NCBI GenBank assembly: GCA_902799745.1
Contig: CADCBQ010000025.1
Span: 1 to 45,426 of the forward strand
Reading direction: 5' to 3'
Source of the DNA: Fibrobacter succinogenes
Lineage (GTDB): Bacteria; Fibrobacterota; Fibrobacteria; Fibrobacterales; Fibrobacteraceae
Length of the DNA: 45,426 nt
Program-made: the position numbers and the translations under genes
In this document: one piece after another, positions 34,301-41,184 of the stretch
How the letters are laid out: each line of letters starts with the position of its first letter
How positions within the stretch are numbered: position 1 is the stretch's first letter
Notes under the pieces: generated by a model
Databases searched by the model: none
What the model saw: only the letters and a program-made list of their open reading frames with translations
Told to the model about the DNA's origin: nothing

Positions 34301-34511
34301 GATCAACAAGAGCCCGTACAGCGACTACGAACTCAAGTTGAACATCCCGGGCTTCAAGGGCAAGGCCACTGTCCAGACTCTCGACCGCAGCACTGAAAAG
34401 CTGAAGGAAGGCTGGGCAAACGATCCGTCCAAGAAGGCCAAGAAGGGTGTTGACATCAGCAAGCCGGTCAAGGTCGGCAAGCGCACCGTCACCCTCATCA
34501 CGGTGGAATAA
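31323..34511 (+). CDS. cel51A: GH51-type cellulose-binding endoglucanase (Cel51A/EGF type)
   Basis: A 1062-residue secreted protein: signal peptide 1-23 (ending TMA), three related beta-sandwich domains of CBM11-like type at about 30-208, 228-430 and 450-620, each closing with a DNI-like strand (WVDNIEI, FVDQITF, EIDNIKL), then a clan GH-A catalytic barrel about 635-960 and a C-terminal beta-domain. Acid/base Glu762 is in YWEIGNEVYGNW and nucleophile Glu881 in LWLTEWNSV. Length and layout match F. succinogenes endoglucanase F, a major cellulose-binding GH51 enzyme of about 118 kDa; this assignment is from memory of the literature. The ribosome site AAAAGGA is good, codons are those of a highly expressed gene, and a double terminator follows. 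Confidence 0.85.
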   Translation: MMKRTLTAATVALLGFGVTATMAQPKAPRVVPYKFFDEQYRPGGFDYAYGGKSKGITITKDGGYKSKAALNIKLDPSEYSGASVCLYNETFDLNKFMLDSKLEFMIKGKKGGEAVKVGLLDEEVSDGKKTQVVLPMNKYIQGGAVTTDWKKVSIPLVDFPDRGLYWDNTRKSEFPARIDWDKIAEIRFSIDKSGASDFEIWVDNIEIVKGNKKAAPKKKVVYWDENNDVINGPKNPEKLDGKAKPVKNGTFYDNQLKGFSYSYGGLSAQREADSKTQGNPNVLALYIDNNDWSGVTYSLGEGKYIDLSKVRNKGGLYFWIKGKLGGEKVYVGILDNQGNDIKSQTKISLNDWIEGSKVGTDWKLVKIPLKKFGDKGKAWDANKQAEVAKDVQWNKIQEVRFSVGKGENQGEPGKPAPVTIFVDQITFTENIDWVDPDIKWDNWKSKAPDVVISDFEGKFGKDNWEPSFGPKSKAEIEMPYKTSKLDGNSLYIKHFEMSDWVDFVLDFTKNGAAHDAKQRDWTNHWGIMFDVYSERAWQSITVQIGDAGNELFVSNTGVPRGRTTVIVPFRTFSKFPYYQPPNAKENGVFDLKNVVSLDFKPGGEGSNGSFEIDNIKLTNQKEVKAAQRPALVKVEVKGTGDVINPNISGGLFGINAALWDGDMLDNPKFKVQTAEYAKRINHGIIRYPGGLRADDDHWKEILDNHDWMVDTDEFLAWLKKTGSNAMFTVNFGSGTEQEAAAWVKHTNIDKKAGIVYWEIGNEVYGNWHPYYEKYGKDGGTIYGKRARKFIEAMKKVDPTIKVAVLGVLDGQWNDNVLKETGDIADGLIVHHYPQHFGEENDFALLSAPQDLVPIYSRLHKVVDKWTSHFKKDKKIELWLTEWNSVDFNPGPQTIALENGLFVADYLAMLATENVDNAQYWDIHNDITPEGGDYGYLTRSAEECMNCPRPSYWAFQMASDALRGKLLKTEISGDKESLITTYYTENGKKKSLLVINKSPYSDYELKLNIPGFKGKATVQTLDRSTEKLKEGWANDPSKKAKKGVDISKPVKVGKRTVTLITVE

Positions 34512-34520
34512 GGAATATCA

Positions 34521-34585
34521 TTCCGGCTTAACCGCCGGAATCCGCCTTTAAAGAAACGCCTCGGCTCTGCCGGGGCGTTCTTTTT
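34521..34585 (+). terminator. double hairpin terminator after cel51A
   Basis: First hairpin TTCCGGC/GCCGGAA (34521-34540); second AACGCC(T)CGGC, loop TCT, GCCG(G)GGCGTT, followed by C and a T run to 34585. Confidence 0.88.
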
Positions 34586-34601
34586 ATGCAATCTTTATAA
34601 G

Positions 34602-34607
34602 TATATT
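34602..34607 (+). promoter_or_regulatory. -10-like box TATATT, 9 bases before ATG
   Basis: TATATT precedes the ATG at 34617 by nine bases (TTCAAAAAA); no ribosome site is visible. Confidence 0.35.
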
Positions 34608-34616
34608 TTCAAAAAA

Positions 34617-35273
34617 ATGGAGATAAATGTGTTTCGTAATCTTTTTTTGATAGGATTCTCTTTTATATTGTGCTTTTTCTTCTTCTCTTGTGGAATCTCT
34701 ACGGGAGGAGGGGATGGGGCTTCGGGGACATGCCGAAACATTTTGAAAGTTCATCCAAAGAATTTAAAATTGTCCATTAGTCTTGATTGCCCATATGACA
34801 GTATATGTGATATAAAGTTGTTTTTTGACAATATGGTTTATTCGGATTCTTTGAATAGTTGTTATGGTGATTATAACTATTTGTTTGTTGCAGAAAAACA
34901 AAGGCTAAAAATCCATAGATTTGAAGAAATATCTATAGCTTTAGATTCTGAAGAACATATCCGTTTTTCTTTGCTTGATGAGACTAATACTGAGAAATAT
35001 TATGATGTTGACCTGTCTAAAATTATTCATTCTTTCGAAGTTGTAGGGGATTCTGTAAAAATTGATATGCTAAGTGCTGGTTTTTCTGAGATACGGATGG
35101 ATTGTCCTTCTTCTTGGGAACGATGCCGTTTTCAGGATTCGGATTATGAATATGTTATGGTTGGTATAGATTCAACATGGTCCAACAGTTTTGTCTTTGA
35201 TCAATATTTATCTGATCAAAGTTCAATGAAATCTGACAGTATACATGTTTATGGAAAAATAATTTTTAGATAA
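34617..35273 (+). CDS. AT-rich orphan lipoprotein, function unknown
   Basis: A 218-residue protein with a very hydrophobic leader and lipobox-like FFSC (Cys25), so probably an envelope lipoprotein. The mature part is strand-rich with six further cysteines (TCRN, DCPYDSICD, SCYG, DCPSSWERC), enough for disulfides. No domain is recognised. Base composition and codon use differ strongly from both neighbours: A and T are preferred at third positions, whereas cel51A and glgB use C and G. It stands alone between a double terminator and a bidirectional terminator, which fits a recently gained or weakly expressed gene. The upstream TATATT is 9 bases before the start. Confidence 0.7.
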   Translation: MEINVFRNLFLIGFSFILCFFFFSCGISTGGGDGASGTCRNILKVHPKNLKLSISLDCPYDSICDIKLFFDNMVYSDSLNSCYGDYNYLFVAEKQRLKIHRFEEISIALDSEEHIRFSLLDETNTEKYYDVDLSKIIHSFEVVGDSVKIDMLSAGFSEIRMDCPSSWERCRFQDSDYEYVMVGIDSTWSNSFVFDQYLSDQSSMKSDSIHVYGKIIFR

Positions 35274-35300
35274 AAAACGGCAGCTTTAAGCTGCCGTTTT
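35274..35300. terminator. bidirectional terminator
   Basis: AAAACGGCAGCTT and AAGCTGCCGTTTT form a near-perfect palindrome between the orphan lipoprotein gene (plus) and glgB (minus). Confidence 0.9.
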
Positions 35301-35326
35301 CAAGTATGAATAAAAGAACTTATGAG

Positions 35327-37543
35327 TTATCGTTCCAGGCGGAAGTAGACTGCGGCGAGCGGCGGAAGCTTGATGTTCAAGCTCCACTGGCGATTCTGCC
35401 ACGGGATGTCCTGCGTCCAGACTTCGCCGAAGTTCCCCACATTGGAGCCGCCGAACATGCTAGCGTCCGTGTTGAAGATTTCCTTCCACTTGCCGCGAGT
35501 CGGAGCGCCCAAGCGGTAGTCGTTGCGGACCACCGGCGTGAAGTTGAACACGCAGAGGATTTGGTTCCCGTGATCGTCCTTACGCACGAAGCTTACGATG
35601 GAATTGTCGGCGTCGTCGCACCAGATCCATTCGAAGCCGGTGTAGTAGTGGTCGATTTCCCAGAACGGGGCGTTTTCCTTGTACAGGTGGTTCAGAACCT
35701 TCATCATCTGCAGGAGCTTGCCGTGGCTATCCCAGCTGATCAAGTGCCAGTCGAGGGAGCGCTTCTCGTTCCATTCGCGGAACTGGCCGAAGTCGTTGCC
35801 CATGAAGTTGAGCTTCTTGCCCGGGTGCGCGTACTGGAAGGCGTAGGTGAGGCGGAGGTTTGCAAACTTCTGCCAGTTGTCTCCCGGCATCTTGCCTAGC
35901 ATAGAGCCCTTTCCGTGAACCACTTCGTCGTGGCTGAACACCTGGATGAAGTTTTCGCTGTAGGCGTACACCATGCTGAAGGTCAGCTGGTTGTGGTGGT
36001 ACTTGCGGTGAATCGGTTCATGCTGAATGTAGCTCAAGAAGTCGTTCATCCAGCCCATGTTCCACTTGTAGTGGAAGCCGAGGCCGCCCTGTTCAGGCGG
36101 ACGCGTGATGGAGGGGAAGCTGGTGGATTCTTCGGCAATCAAAATCGCATGCGGCGTGAGGCGACCCATGATGCTGTTCAGGTGCTTCAGGAATTCCAGC
36201 GTATCGTAGTTGATGTTGCCGCCGTCTTTGTTCGGCACCCACTGACCAGGGCCCTTACCGTAGTCGAGGTAAAGCATCGATGCCACAGCGTCGACGCGCA
36301 GACCGTCGCAGTGGAATTCCTTGAGCCAGTACATGGCGTTTGCAATGAGGAAGTTCTTGACTTCGTTGCGGCCCAGGTTAAAGATGTAGGTGCCCCAGTG
36401 CGGGTGTTCGCCCTGGCGCGGGTCGGCGTGTTCGTAACAGGCGGTGCCGTCGAAACGTCCGAGGGCGTGAGCATCCTTCGGGAAGTGTGCCGGAACCCAG
36501 TCCACAATCACGCCGATTTCGTTCTGGTGGCAAAGGTCCACAAAATGGCGGAACTGGTCAGGTGTGCCGTAGCGGCTCGTGGGGGAGTAGTAGCCCGTTA
36601 CCTGGTAGCCCCAGGATTCGTCGAGCGGGTGTTCGGCGAGCGGCAAGAATTCCACGTGGGTGTAGCCCATTTCCTTAAGGTACGGAATCAAGGTTTCGGC
36701 AAGTTCGTCCCAGTTCAAGAAACGGTCCGGATTCGCGGGGTCGCGGCGCCAGGAGCCTGCGTGGACTTCGTAGATGTTCATCGGCGAACCGAAGACCTTG
36801 GTTGCCCAATGCGTAGACATGTAAAGGTCGTCGCCCCATTCGTAACCGTCGAGGTGCGTGGTAATGGAGGCGGTTGCCGGGCGGACTTCGCTGAGCTTTG
36901 CAAGCGGGTCCACCTTCACGTGCAGATTGCCGTCGGCACCGTGAATTTCGAAGCGGTAGAGTTCGCCTTCGCCAATGTTCGGAATAAAGATTTCCCAAAT
37001 GCCGGTGCTGCCGAGCATGCGCATCTGGTGGCGGCGGCCGTCCCAGCTGTTAAAGCTACCGACCACGGAAACCGCGCGGGCGTTCGGAGCCCAAACGGCA
37101 AAGTGTACGCCTTTAAAGCCCTGGTGTTCTACAAGGTTTGCGCCCAGTTTGCGGTAAAGTTCATAGTGCGTACCTGAGCTAATCAGGTGACGGTCGAAGT
37201 CGGAAAGGACTGGGAGGAATGCATACGGGTCGGTCAGCGTGTATTCGTTGCCGTCGTCTTGGCGAATGATCAAGTTGTAAAAGAATGGTTCGTATTCCTT
37301 GTCCAGAATGGCTTCAAAAAATCCCGTGTTGCCAAGCTTCATGAAATCGAATTCAAATTCGCCGTCGCAAGATTCGCCGCGAATAAAGCTAGCCTGCGGC
37401 TGGTAGGCGCGAATCACCGTCTTTAAGCCGCGGTCCGTGTTCAGCGGATGCAAACCTAAAATCGAGAACGGGTCTTTGGTATTGAAATCCCAAATGGCAC
37501 GCATGTCTTCTGACGTAAGGCTCGTAAAATCATTCCATTCCAT
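35327..37543 (-). CDS. glgB: 1,4-alpha-glucan branching enzyme
   Basis: A 738-residue cytoplasmic enzyme that introduces alpha-1,6 branches into glycogen. The start at 37543 has a clear GGAG site and begins EWNDFTSLTSEDMRAIW; the frame is open 26 codons upstream through the leader and is not used. Domains are an N-terminal glycogen-binding region, a CBM48 around HFAVWAPNARAVSVVG, and the GH13 barrel with nucleophile Asp418 (GLRVDAV), acid Glu471 (LIAEES) and Asp539 (FSHDEVVHGKG), each 13 residues later than in E. coli. Fibrobacter cells store much glycogen. The leader of about 60 bases holds a palindrome TTGGTC/GACCAA. No other glycogen gene is in the window. Confidence 0.96.
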   Translation of the reverse strand: MEWNDFTSLTSEDMRAIWDFNTKDPFSILGLHPLNTDRGLKTVIRAYQPQASFIRGESCDGEFEFDFMKLGNTGFFEAILDKEYEPFFYNLIIRQDDGNEYTLTDPYAFLPVLSDFDRHLISSGTHYELYRKLGANLVEHQGFKGVHFAVWAPNARAVSVVGSFNSWDGRRHQMRMLGSTGIWEIFIPNIGEGELYRFEIHGADGNLHVKVDPLAKLSEVRPATASITTHLDGYEWGDDLYMSTHWATKVFGSPMNIYEVHAGSWRRDPANPDRFLNWDELAETLIPYLKEMGYTHVEFLPLAEHPLDESWGYQVTGYYSPTSRYGTPDQFRHFVDLCHQNEIGVIVDWVPAHFPKDAHALGRFDGTACYEHADPRQGEHPHWGTYIFNLGRNEVKNFLIANAMYWLKEFHCDGLRVDAVASMLYLDYGKGPGQWVPNKDGGNINYDTLEFLKHLNSIMGRLTPHAILIAEESTSFPSITRPPEQGGLGFHYKWNMGWMNDFLSYIQHEPIHRKYHHNQLTFSMVYAYSENFIQVFSHDEVVHGKGSMLGKMPGDNWQKFANLRLTYAFQYAHPGKKLNFMGNDFGQFREWNEKRSLDWHLISWDSHGKLLQMMKVLNHLYKENAPFWEIDHYYTGFEWIWCDDADNSIVSFVRKDDHGNQILCVFNFTPVVRNDYRLGAPTRGKWKEIFNTDASMFGGSNVGNFGEVWTQDIPWQNRQWSLNIKLPPLAAVYFRLER

Positions 37544-37558
37544 ACAAAACTCCTGTAA

Positions 37559-37572
37559 TTGGTCCAGACCAA
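37559..37572. promoter_or_regulatory. palindrome in the glgB leader
   Basis: TTGGTC-CA-GACCAA lies 16 bases before the glgB start codon, between its ribosome site and a TATATT box on the minus strand. It could be an operator; no regulator can be named. Confidence 0.35.
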
Positions 37573-37643
37573 GGAGGGCCCAAAACACCTTGTTGTAATG
37601 TCGTAAATATAACTTAATCAAAAAAAATGGGGCTTTGCAATTC

Positions 37644-37649
37644 TATATT
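37644..37649 (+). promoter_or_regulatory. -10-like box TATATT, 6 bases before ATG
   Basis: TATATT is followed by TGGGGC and the ATG of the kinase gene at 37656. The GGGG is too close to the start to act as a normal ribosome site. Confidence 0.4.
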
Positions 37650-37655
37650 TGGGGC

Positions 37656-38489
37656 ATGTACAGGCGAGTCCTTACGATTCAAGATATTTCGTGCTTTGGA
37701 CAGTGCTCCCTCACGGTGGCACTGCCGATTATTTCTGCGTGCGGTGTAGAGACGGCTGTGTTGCCGTCGGCGATTCTTTCGACCCATACGGGCGGCTTTA
37801 CGGGCTGGACTTTCCAGGACCTGACTAAAGAAATGTTGCCGATCAGCGAGCACTGGCGTGTGGCTGATATTCGTTTCGATGCTTTCTATACCGGTTATCT
37901 GGGTTCTATTGAGCAAATCAACATGGTTCAGCACATTATGGACACCAACGGTGTTGATGGTGCGATTCGGGTGGTGGACCCTGCCATGGCCGACAACGGG
38001 GCGCTTTACCCCGGCTTTAACATGGAATTTGTCGCTGCCATGAAGGATTTGTGCGCCCATGCCGATGTTTTGCTCCCGAATATGACCGAAGCTTGCATGC
38101 TCACCGATACGGAGTACAGCGAAAACATTGACCGCGAAACGGTCGAAATGCTTTGCAAAAAGCTCTGCGCATTGGGCACCAAGTCGGTGGTGCTGACCGG
38201 TGTCGGATTCCGCGCGGGATACACGGGCGTGATGCTTTACGACGGTAAGGATTTCAACTACTACGAACACAAGAAGATTACCAAGGGCTTTAACGGCACG
38301 GGTGACTGCTATGCTTCTGCATTTGTGGGAGCCATGCTCCGTGGTCGTTCCATGGTCGATGCGGCCCGAATTGCGGCTGATTTTGTGTTGGAATGTATCG
38401 AAAAGACGTACGAAGACAAGTCTCACTGGTATGGAGTCAAGTTTGAACTTGCGCTCCCGAGCTTGATTAAAAATTTGGCAGACGAGTAG
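37656..38489 (+). CDS. pdxY: pyridoxal/pyridoxamine kinase
   Basis: A 277-residue kinase of the PfkB/ribokinase superfamily. It begins RRVLTIQDISCFGQCSLTVALPIISACGVET and contains LPSAILSTHTGG, the block YTGYLGS, VVDPAMADNG and LLPNMTEACMLT, which together are typical of pyridoxal kinases in anaerobes; the ATP and anion-hole motif is FNGTGDCYASAFVGAML, with the catalytic Asp in GTGDCYAS. It phosphorylates B6 vitamers to feed PLP. ATG 37656 is preferred over the upstream TTG at 37635 because the conserved part starts there. A thioesterase gene follows after 6 bases, probably co-transcribed but functionally unrelated. Confidence 0.87.
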   Translation: MYRRVLTIQDISCFGQCSLTVALPIISACGVETAVLPSAILSTHTGGFTGWTFQDLTKEMLPISEHWRVADIRFDAFYTGYLGSIEQINMVQHIMDTNGVDGAIRVVDPAMADNGALYPGFNMEFVAAMKDLCAHADVLLPNMTEACMLTDTEYSENIDRETVEMLCKKLCALGTKSVVLTGVGFRAGYTGVMLYDGKDFNYYEHKKITKGFNGTGDCYASAFVGAMLRGRSMVDAARIAADFVLECIEKTYEDKSHWYGVKFELALPSLIKNLADE

Positions 38490-38495
38490 GTTCTT

Positions 38496-38927
38496 ATGGC
38501 AATTGCGATGGAAGAAACGGTTGACCCGATGCAGTTTACGCAGGTGTTCAAGGTAACGCCTGAAATGATTGACGACAATCATCATTTCAATAATGTGTGG
38601 TCGGTAAAGTGGATTCAGGATATCGCAATTGCTCATTCCGATTCCGTGGGCGGTACGCAGCTGATGCGTGACCTGGGTGCCGGCTGGATGATTCATGTGC
38701 AGCACGTGGAATACAAGAATCAGGCTTTCCTCGGTGATGAAATTCGCGGAACCACGTGGGTGGCTGCTTACGGTAAAGTGGCAAGCTTGCGCAAGTGCCG
38801 CTTTGAACGCGTCTCTGACGGCAAGGTGATTTTTGAATCGGAAACCCAGTGGGTGCTTGTCGACATGAAACGCGGCCGCCCCGTTGCCATCTCCGATGAA
38901 ATGAAGCGCCTGTACGTCGGGCACTAG
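38496..38927 (+). CDS. acyl-CoA thioesterase-like hotdog protein
   Basis: A 143-residue single hotdog-fold protein of the 4HBT/YbgC/FcbC group. The opening VTPEMIDDNHHFNNVWSVKWIQDIAIAHSDS corresponds to the family pattern (Asp, then H-x-N-N, then a Tyr or Trp and the long helix), with the candidate catalytic Asp in DDNHHFNN. These proteins form dimers or tetramers and hydrolyse acyl-CoA or acyl-ACP thioesters; plant-type FatB and bacterial acyl-ACP forms are longer. Substrate unknown. It lies 6 bases after the pdxY stop and is followed by two palindromic repeats. Confidence 0.82.
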   Translation: MAIAMEETVDPMQFTQVFKVTPEMIDDNHHFNNVWSVKWIQDIAIAHSDSVGGTQLMRDLGAGWMIHVQHVEYKNQAFLGDEIRGTTWVAAYGKVASLRKCRFERVSDGKVIFESETQWVLVDMKRGRPVAISDEMKRLYVGH

Positions 38928-38929
38928 TC

Positions 38930-39000
38930 ACCCTGAACTTGGTTCAGGGTCAGCATTTTAATTCGCATAGTCTCCCTGAGGGCACTCAGGGTCAGCATTT
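38930..39000. repeat. two REP-like palindromes in tandem
   Basis: ACCCTGAAC-TTG-GTTCAGGGT (38930-38950) and CCCTGAG-GGCA-CTCAGGG (38974-38991), each followed by TCAGCATTT, so the 15-base TCAGGGTCAGCATTT occurs twice, 42 bases apart. The block fills the gap between convergent thioesterase and aldehyde dehydrogenase genes and may also terminate transcription. Confidence 0.75.
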
Positions 39001-40435
39001 ACTTTAGAAAATACTCTGCAATCCGTTGGATTCTTGCCCGGAGGCTTTTTTCGTTTTCTTTATGGTACGGCGGGTAAAGGAATGTCATGGTGTCGAGGGC
39101 ACTCTGCCGCATCACGTTGCGTTCGTGGCTGAATGTCTTGAATCCGTAAATCCCGTGGTAATTGCCGGTGCCGCTCATGCCCACGCCGCCAAACGGAACC
39201 GACTGATTTGCAATCTGCAAAATGCAATGGTTTACGCAAGTAGAGCCCGAGGTCGTGCGGGCGATGACTTCGTTGATTTTTACTTCGGATTTTCCGAAAA
39301 TGTAGAGTGCCAGCGGCTTCGGACGCGCTTGAACGAAGGCAATTGCCTCTTCTAGCGAATCGTAGGCAATAATCGGGAGAATCGGTCCGAAAATTTCAGA
39401 TTCCATGATGCGCATGTCGGGCGTGACGTCGGTCAGCACGGTCGCGGGCGTGTAGCGGTTTTTAACGTCTTCGGGGCTGAATTGCGCGCCGATGACGGCT
39501 TTTGCGCCCTTGGCGACGGCGTCTTGAATTAGCGCTTGGTGGCGCTCGACGGTGCGGCTTTCAACGATGTGCACAAAAATGTCGGAGTTACGACGAGCTT
39601 CATCGGTGTTGCCGTACATCTTCTTTATGTTGTCTGCAATTGCTTCGGCGAGCGGATGCATTAAACGGCGCGGGCAAAGCATGTAGTCGGGAGCGATGCA
39701 GGTCTGGCCTGCATTCAGGCACTTGCCCCAGGCGAGTTTCTTCGCTGCATCCTTGATTTTAACATCATCAAGAATAATCACCGGCGATTTTCCGCCGAGC
39801 TCGAGCGTAACGCCTGCATGAATCTTGGCCGCTTCTTCTGCTACATGGGCTCCTACGTTCGGGCTACCCGTAAAGAACACATGGTCGAAGGGGAGGGCGA
39901 GCAGCTGGTCGCCAATTTCGGCACCTGCGCCCTGCACTACAGCGACTTCGTTCTGCGGGAAAACTTCTTTAATAATCGATTCCAGGACTTCGGCGACATG
40001 CGGAGTCTTGTGGCTCGGCTTTGCAATCACCACGTTGCCTGCGGCAATAGCCGCTACAATCGGCGAAATAAACAGCAAGAACGGGTAATTCCACGGGGCC
40101 ATGATTAGCACGCGGCCCTTGGGCTCAAAATGACTCACGCTTGAATTCAGCGGGAACAGAAAACTCCAGCTACCGTCTTTATCTTCGACCCAATCGGGTA
40201 AGTGGTTCACAGTGTGGTCGATTTCTTGCAGGGCAGGGTAGACTTCGGTAATCCACGCTTCGGTCTTCGGTTTATGAAAGTCGGCCCACACGGCATCGTA
40301 GAATTCCTGCTGTCTCGTTTCAATCACCTTGCGAAGTTTAAGCAACTTGGCGATGCGTTCTTTCACGCTTGTTTGTGCAATTTTCCAGCGGTTTTCACCC
40401 TGCGCATCAAATATGTTTTGTAAGAAATCTGACAT
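38999..40435 (-). CDS. aldehyde dehydrogenase
   Basis: A 478-residue NAD(P)-dependent aldehyde dehydrogenase of the class 3-like branch (related to fatty or aromatic aldehyde dehydrogenases). Key residues are Cys246 in NAGQTCIAPD and Glu212 in TLELGGKSP; the cofactor region has APWNYPF, KPSHKTP and FFTGSPNVG. The C-terminal part contains EIFGPILPI and the NHCILQIANQSVPFGGVGMSGTGNYHG block (split at about 39170-39230). The substrate cannot be told. ATG 40435 is chosen over the upstream TTG at 40444. No strong ribosome site is seen. Confidence 0.93.
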   Translation of the reverse strand: MSDFLQNIFDAQGENRWKIAQTSVKERIAKLLKLRKVIETRQQEFYDAVWADFHKPKTEAWITEVYPALQEIDHTVNHLPDWVEDKDGSWSFLFPLNSSVSHFEPKGRVLIMAPWNYPFLLFISPIVAAIAAGNVVIAKPSHKTPHVAEVLESIIKEVFPQNEVAVVQGAGAEIGDQLLALPFDHVFFTGSPNVGAHVAEEAAKIHAGVTLELGGKSPVIILDDVKIKDAAKKLAWGKCLNAGQTCIAPDYMLCPRRLMHPLAEAIADNIKKMYGNTDEARRNSDIFVHIVESRTVERHQALIQDAVAKGAKAVIGAQFSPEDVKNRYTPATVLTDVTPDMRIMESEIFGPILPIIAYDSLEEAIAFVQARPKPLALYIFGKSEVKINEVIARTTSGSTCVNHCILQIANQSVPFGGVGMSGTGNYHGIYGFKTFSHERNVMRQSALDTMTFLYPPYHKENEKSLRARIQRIAEYFLK

Positions 40436-40513
40436 GTGGAACAATATAATTTTTACTCATACGTCTTAGGCCTAAAGTCGCTTGATTTATACCATTGAAG
40501 CGTACACCCACCG

Positions 40514-40588
40514 CCCAAACCCCATAGCCAACACCCCATACCACTTCCTACGGCCTACTGTCTACTTCTAACTTCCTACAGTCTACTT
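40514..40588 (+). repeat. long degenerate heptad array
   Basis: From CCCAAAC, CCCATAG through TACGGCC, TACTGTC to TACTTCT and TACAGTC, ten to eleven 7-base units stay in register. The array changes from C/A-rich to C/T-rich and ends 4 bases before a TATAAA box (40593-40598) that is 8 bases before the start of the next gene. Confidence 0.7.
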
Positions 40589-40606
40589 TTTTTATAAATT
40601 ATAAAC

Positions 40607-41119
40607 ATGGCTAGTTTGATTGAATTCAAGGGTAAAAAGCCCATCCTTGGCGAACGCGTGTTTATCGCGGAAGGTGCCAAAGTCATTGGCGATGTAGAAA
40701 TTGGCGATGATTCGTCTGTTTTTTACAATACGGTTATCCGTGCAGACCTCGCCGAAATTCGCATTGGCAAGCGAACCAATATCCAGGATAATGTGACCGT
40801 ACATCTTTCGACAGGAGTCGGCGTGCATGTGGGCGACGACGTGACCGTGGGCCATAATGCCATTTTGCATGCCTGCGATGTGGACGACCACGTGTTGATT
40901 GGCATGGGTGCAATCCTCATGGACGGCGTACACATCAAGTCGAACAGCGTGGTGGCTGCCGGTGCCGTGGTGACGCAAAACAAGGAATTCCCGGAACGCA
41001 GCTTGATTGTGGGTGCTCCGGCCCATGTGGTGCGTGAACTGACCGAAGACGAAATCCGCAAATTCCACGAAAATGCGGAGCATTATTTGGTGATTAAAGA
41101 AGAGTTGAGAAACTCTTAA
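40607..41119 (+). CDS. gamma-carbonic anhydrase-like hexapeptide protein
   Basis: A 170-residue left-handed beta-helix protein of the YrdA/PaaY/gamma-carbonic anhydrase family. Hexapeptide repeats run through GDVEIGDDSSVFYNTVIRADLAEIRIG to MDGVHIKSNSVVAAGAVV. The three metal histidines are in NVTVHLS, VGHNAILHAC (two), matching the zinc or iron site between trimer subunits. Members hydrate CO2 or bind CoA-type ligands; carbonic anhydrase activity is plausible but not certain. It is preceded by a heptad array and a TATAAA box with no ribosome site, and followed by a lipid kinase gene with its own start box. Confidence 0.9.
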   Translation: MASLIEFKGKKPILGERVFIAEGAKVIGDVEIGDDSSVFYNTVIRADLAEIRIGKRTNIQDNVTVHLSTGVGVHVGDDVTVGHNAILHACDVDDHVLIGMGAILMDGVHIKSNSVVAAGAVVTQNKEFPERSLIVGAPAHVVRELTEDEIRKFHENAEHYLVIKEELRNS

Positions 41120-41169
41120 CGCTTTTTTGCTATAAAAAACTTCGCTTTAAGCTCGACCTTCTATATAAT

Positions 41170-41175
41170 TATATT
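41170..41175 (+). promoter_or_regulatory. -10-like box TATATT before the lipid kinase gene
   Basis: TATATT lies 9 bases before ATG 41185 and 6 bases before the in-frame GTG at 41182. No ribosome site is present. Confidence 0.35.
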
Positions 41176-41184
41176 TTAGCTGTG

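Noticed and set aside
40514..40588. CRISPR-like or minisatellite array
   Set aside because: Units are 7 bases with no spacers, so it is not a CRISPR; it is reported as a heptad array instead.
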